DNA from: Anadara kagoshimensis
Lineage: Eukaryota; Mollusca; Bivalvia; Arcoida; Arcidae
Assembly (NCBI GenBank): GCA_021292105.1
Contig: CM037873.1
Span: 10,703,489 to 10,767,488 of the forward strand
DNA length: 64,000 bases
Direction of reading: 5' to 3'
Part shown: piece after piece, positions 41,401 to 47,833 of the stretch
Layout: each line of letters opens with the position of its first letter
Position numbering within the stretch: the stretch's first letter is position 1
The notes under the pieces: model-generated
Told to the model about the DNA's origin: nothing
The model's input: the letters and a program-made list of their open reading frames with translations, nothing else
Database searches by the model: none
Position numbers and translations under genes: made by a program

Positions 41401-43815
41401 AAATTTTGTGTATGATAATCAACGATGGTGTTGTTGCCCCTAAAATTTCAATATCTTTTAAATGTTTTCAGGTGAGCAATAAGGCCCATAGGCATTTTGT
41501 TTAAATTTTCTGTTCATTAGTTCCCAAGTATGCCTTGAAATATTACAATCTTTGATTAATAGCTGTTTGTTGCTACCAAAAACAACTTCTATATCAACTT
41601 CCATGCCAAAATGCATTTTTATTTTGGCGGCCATTTTGTATTTAAATTTTGACCTACTTAGAGCAATTTTTCAGCTTGGTATCCGCCATTTTCGAATTCA
41701 GCACACCCAAATTAGGTAAGAAGGATACATGGTTTGCTTTTACTAAAAAATGCCTCTTCCTCTTTAAAACGACGTCTTTTCTGAAAATGTGCCTAGTCTA
41801 TATCGGTCGCCTGTGATAATTCAGCATATGCAATGACATAAAAACAATTTGAAAATGTCATTGAAGACAAATATGCCTTGGTGACAAAATTGCAAAAAAA
41901 ATTTTCGTATAATATTAAATAATTACTAATAGTCGATGTCATTCATTTACACGCCTGCCTTCTAAGAGAAAATATTTTCATGTTATTATGACTGTTATAA
42001 AGATAAACAAGATCAAACAAACCTGTGATTGTCTGGAGAAAGCAGTATGACGAATCTTGTTTTATTATGGCAAATGTGTAATATCTAATTATCTCTGTAA
42101 ATCGTTCATGCTTAGTAAACCTGCTGTATAACAACTTTTGAAAATTATGATTCATTTTGACAATCATTGGTAATTATGAATACTTCAAGAAAATGAATTT
42201 CAAACATAAAAATAAAAATAGAAGTGTTTATGATTTGTGCACAAAAATAGGATATGGCGCCATATTACAAATATTTATATTTCTTTTCGTAAAATATTAT
42301 ATTTTTCCCATATGCAAATGTATAAATCTTGAATATCTAAGGTTAAAGAGAGTTGCCCTTATGACAGCAACGTAATATGGTTTTAGAAATGACAACTGCA
42401 TGACAGAGTAAATTGCCTCGTCTAATGAAGTTTTCATGCTGTTATATATTGGTTAATATATTTTCACAACGATATCTATAAATGATTCATTTTCTGCAAT
42501 GGCAATGGCATTGATTAACGCAGACTATCAGAAATCGGATATAAAATGTCATTTAATATATTCGAAGGCATTTTTAGATCGAACACAACCACACCAATCA
42601 ATGCAAAATAACAATCATACAGGAAAGTATAAAACTTTGAAAACTGGCTTAACTGGCTAGTCATGTGCAAAACATTTGTGTAACAATTATATTTACTTAA
42701 TCTATGATTAAACGGGAAAAATTAAAATAATGGTATACACGTTTTTTCTCAAACATCGTTTAAGATATATTGTAACAAGTTTTTTAATTATTGTCAGTTT
42801 GTCCTACAGGTATGAATCTTCAACACAGATTAAAATATATTGTGACGGTCTTAATCCATCATGGTTTATCTGGCTGAAGTATTGACAACTGCAAGGCAAA
42901 GTAAATAACGAGATATTGAATGATCTGCCTTTTCTGTGAAATTGAATGATTCATTTGGTTTATCGCGTGAAAACTCTGAAATTACAAGATTTACTAAAAA
43001 TAAAAAAAATAAGAGAGTTTATGTCGAAAATTCAGACAAACTTAAATGTACTTCTTTAAAGGCAAAGGATTAACAAACGTTATATTTACAATAAAATAAA
43101 TGTTTATTTAAAAACTATATGCAGAAATAATTGTGAATTTATTTTCTAGATAAACTGGAGAGCACCCGGCCGAACTTCCCTGGCAGTAAAATTTCTTTTT
43201 TCTCAATGGTCTTACTTTCTTTTTTTCTGATTTAAGCATGGACTAGCATGCGTGTTTATGGTTATGATTACCCTTATGACCATGATTTATTGGTTTCTTT
43301 CACACAATTTTGATTTCACACGTGGCGGGTGTAGCTAGCTAAACAGGAGGTACTTACTTTTCCGGAGCACTAGGCCTCACTTCCCTGGTGGAAGTTCACG
43401 TGTCTAGCCTAACTTGTCAGTTCCAAAGAGTTTACTTTGCTTCTGGACTGTGATTCCGACATGAATTAGTATGTTTGTTTTTTATCATTCTCTCTTTGAT
43501 CTTGGACAACTATTTATACGTATAATATTCCATGTACCAAAAATGTACCGTACCGATCAAACTAATATTTTACATATGCAAATTGTTTTCAAATTGTAAC
43601 TAAAAATGAATAAATGAATACTTTTCAGATAAGTAGAAACAAAACAAACGACAGGAAAAGAAACTTCATTTTTTTATTTGCTCTAACGCTTTCATGCTTT
43701 CAGGAAGAGTGCTGAAAGTATGAAAACGCTAGAGCAAATAAAAAAATGAGAGTTTTTCTGTCGTTTTTTTTTCAAACAAGAACTTTATACTTTCTGTGCT
43801 TTAAATCAATTTTTG

Positions 43816-43860
<45 letters not shown>

Positions 43861-46800
43861 GTTAAAAAACTAAAGTCCCGTTGTTCCGAGTTAAACTAAA
43901 CCAAATTCTCTGTGCAAACGTACTCAAAACTGATAGAATGTATTTGACGTAGGCGAAATCATTACAAAACGTATTAACACTTCATACAGATTTCAGTATA
44001 AAATGCCAGAAGGATTACGTCCATTTTCCCATAAAGAAATTAAAGACATTCAAATGACGTTATCAAGCTTTAAGACATAGAGAATTTTATGAGGATTTGT
44101 CGCCCACCAGAACATATTTCATATTAGGGGATTGTCAAATTATGGTTATTCACACATTTTACCTATGTATTACTGTTTAAAGTAATTGACATAAGTGATA
44201 TTAGAACATTGTCTTTAAAATGATTACATTGATAAATAATACTAGGAAAAGTGCACTTGAATAAGAAAATGATGCTTTACATTGTTCCCTCGATGAAATC
44301 ATAAATTGATTTTCTGCTCTGTAATTTTGTTTGTGCAAGTCCATGGAAAAAAGTCGTCTAAATACCGACGTGCATTTAAATTAGGTTACAATAAGCATAC
44401 GATGTTGATATTAGAATCGACTAAAGTCCAAAATATGATATCACTAACAGTCAGAATGTAATCAATCGCTATCACGTTTTATTGTTTCAAAATCAGGGAT
44501 CTCGTGTTTTACCATATAAACGCAAAAGCATGTTGGAGCCAAAACATTACCAAATATCTATTTTAAATCTGCTAAAACTGTGAAGGAATCGAGTTAACAC
44601 TAACAACTAAGATAGGTTTCCTGAGTAAAAACCTGGAAAGTATGTTTTATCCAAAGATGTTTGAGAAAGTTTTTCTCTCCAAACAAAGCAAAACATAACA
44701 ATGTATCAAATAAAAACAAACATACCGAACATGTCTAAATCAAATAACACACGAAATACGTACTCTATAACTGTTATGGTAATGTTATATACAGAAGACA
44801 AAAGTACTTCCTAACAGATATAGGATTCTATTACGGTTCAGATATTATTTCCGATATTTTATTAAGAACAGATTAATGATAAGACACAAGGTTCACATCT
44901 GACATGGTTACTAAGACAGTTTTAGGTTATCCTTTAATCATCATAAAAAGAAGGAATAAACTGCTTTGTTCAATAAAATTATAATAGGATACCATAAAGT
45001 GACTAACAGTCTAGGCTATACAAATATGTTTTCGGTTTATCTGTTATTCATTTGTTGGTCTTGCATACAGATATATACAAATTACTTTCTGCATAACGAT
45101 TATCTAAACAACGACATTAACTCCCAACGACAAAAAAAAGAGAATGAACGTACACAATGAATTTTCCCTCCTTATATTAACATTTTAAACAATGACGCTA
45201 CATTAAGAAGCAAATGAATAATTAACCTATGAAATCATTGACAAACATACTAATCAATATCCGATTCAAAACCCAAAAGCAAAGTAAAATCTTTGGAACT
45301 TACATGTTAGGTTAAACACGTAAACTTCCACCAGGGAAGTGAGGCCGCGTGCTCCGGAAGGGTGCGCACCTCCTGTGTAGCTAGCTACACTCATCATGTG
45401 TGTAATAAAAATTAATAAACATTTATTTAGAACGACATTATTATTTCTCAATAAACTCACACAGCATTATTTCTCAATAAACTCACACAGCAGTTCAGTG
45501 TGTTACAGAATCATATTCTAACAAATGTTCATTAACATTCGACGGATCAATTAACCGAAAGTCAACAGCAGTGTAGTAGGTAGGCATGGTGTGGTATTTA
45601 AATTTATCAAAATTAAAACTAAAATCTATCATCAGGTAAATCAAAATCCCAAAGCTAATTTAAAATTTTGAAACTGGCAAAATAGGATACATGCGTGAGA
45701 TTCCACCAGGGAAGTGAGGTTGGTGACTCCCGAATGCTATAGCTAGCACAACCCGCCACATAGGAAATCAAAACAAAAATTAAAAGGAATATTGAACTAT
45801 GGAATGTCAAATGTATACAGTGTAACCCTTAAACATTAGTAGAATTAATTTAATTTGAATGAAATATAATATTCATCCACAAAGATTGATTTTTAATATC
45901 TCGTATCGTGTAACATCATTATTTGCGGGAAGGCTTGGATGTAAAAATATTGCATGTCGGTACTATTCCAAAGGTTGCACACTGATATGATTATAAACGG
46001 CTTATTCAACTAAATTAAGGTTAAAAGGGAATACTAGCGTTTTCGTACAATATGTATCTCCAAATATCAATCTATTTCACTGATTTATATTTTAAAGCTG
46101 ATTTTTAACTTTAGAGATGTGTATTTATTGACCATTGCTGCATCAAACACAAACATACCAAATTAACTATCCCAACAGCAAAGTTAAAACTTTGCAATTA
46201 GGCAAATTCAGTTTACCACGTAGATTTTTTACATGGACGTGAGGCCGGGTGCTCCGGAAGCTGTTTAGCTACACCGGTACCCGTCATGTGCCAAGATTGG
46301 GAATGTTAGTAAACATTAAACTATAGGCTCTCAAATATGTTTATGATAATTTTGGACACAATTTTTAGAAATAATTGATAAGATTATCGCCAGATTCTCT
46401 TCGCGGAGAGACGTTAAACAAATCGAGTAAGTTGTTTTACTACACCAATGGGGTCAATTGTGTTATTAAAGTTTAATTATTAGTGATGCAGAACACATAT
46501 GTTTTTGGACTTAATGCTTTTTTCTGTCTGTGTGTTTTATGTAACTTTTAGTTTGAGTTTTAGTTTTATTCATACTTAACGTATATCCAATTTCCAGGTG
46601 CTTAGTTCATCAACTAATTGTATTGTTCAAAACTTTTTAATCAACACAGTTACAAAAAAAACGATATAATGATGAACGGGTTAGTCTTTTTCTATTTATT
46701 TTTAATTCAATTGTGCTATGGAGTTGTAATTTGCTTCTCATGGCATAACAAAATATTTATAAAAACAATTGTTTTCGGAACAAATAAAACAGTTACTTTC

Positions 46801-47786
46801 GGTTTTTATGTGTACCGTACCTAAAGGTACATGCCAACGCGTACTATAAGGTGCATGTAAAAAGCTCTTAATTTAGAAGTAACTAATGGAATAGGACCAT
46901 TGTGATAATTGAAAAGCCGATGTAAACCATTATTTATCTCTTCTTTGACGATTAAGCAATTAAAGCTGTAATGTTTTTATTTAACTAATTTAAAATCTAT
47001 TTTCCTCAAGCACAAAGACGTAATGATTTATTCTATAAATAAATCTTCGTCAAGTGTTACAATTATCCAATTTCCAAATATGGAAATACATTTAACAAGG
47101 TTATTGTTTTGCTGAAGTGTCGTTTTGTTAATGATGTGTGATACCATCTATTTCACTAAAGCCATAAGTAGACGGTAACAAGCACTATTAACTGTAAATT
47201 ATCTTCAGAAATGAATTAACTAAGGACAAGAAACACACAAATGTCCTGATGAAACAATCTAGCTACAAGAGAGTAAGGAATATCTTGTTGCCTAATTGCA
47301 TCAATATATAAATAAGGAGAGTTTCCCTGAGAGGATATTGTAGTACTATAAAGCTGATATTGTTACGTCTGTATAAAGTAGTTGTGGTCATTATCCTACC
47401 GATTTCTAGTGATAATCGCTAGTTTTTTGTCATATTCAATTATTTATAATGCAATATATTCAATTATTTATAATGCAATAAATGTATTTGATAATGAAGC
47501 ATGTATTCGGCTTTGGTAAATACATTCAAAAACAGAATCGGACGAAGCGATAAAAAGATAACAAGTTCGCAAAATTTAACTGTCGCGATTATTATGTTCT
47601 CGCGAAACACGCAAAACTTATTCGCACTCGAATAAAAGTTTACAGTATTGTAAAGAACATTAGATTTGCTCAAGATTTTCACTCTTATTGTACAACCAGT
47701 GGTCCGCTAAATGTGTATAGAACTAATTATACTAAAGCACATTTGCAAGTTTGTGAATTGATTCACACACACACACCTACACACAA

Positions 47787-47833
<47 letters not shown>

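Larger units (their letters stand above)
38895..41800. mobile_element. 2.9-kb element with inverted ends and subterminal tandem repeats
   Basis: The left end TAGACTAG...TTCAGAAAATG...GGCATTTTTTAGTAAAAG matches the reverse complement of the right end, TAGACTAG...TTTTCAGAAAAG...GGCATTTTTTAGTAAAAG, and both ends continue inward with GAATTC.AAAATGGCGGATAC followed by CAAGCT. The left side carries a tandem array. Between the ends are decayed ORFs, one cysteine-rich. Borders are set by the shared TAGACTAG; the flanks show only a possible TAT duplication. A DNA transposon of unknown superfamily is inferred. Confidence 0.6.
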
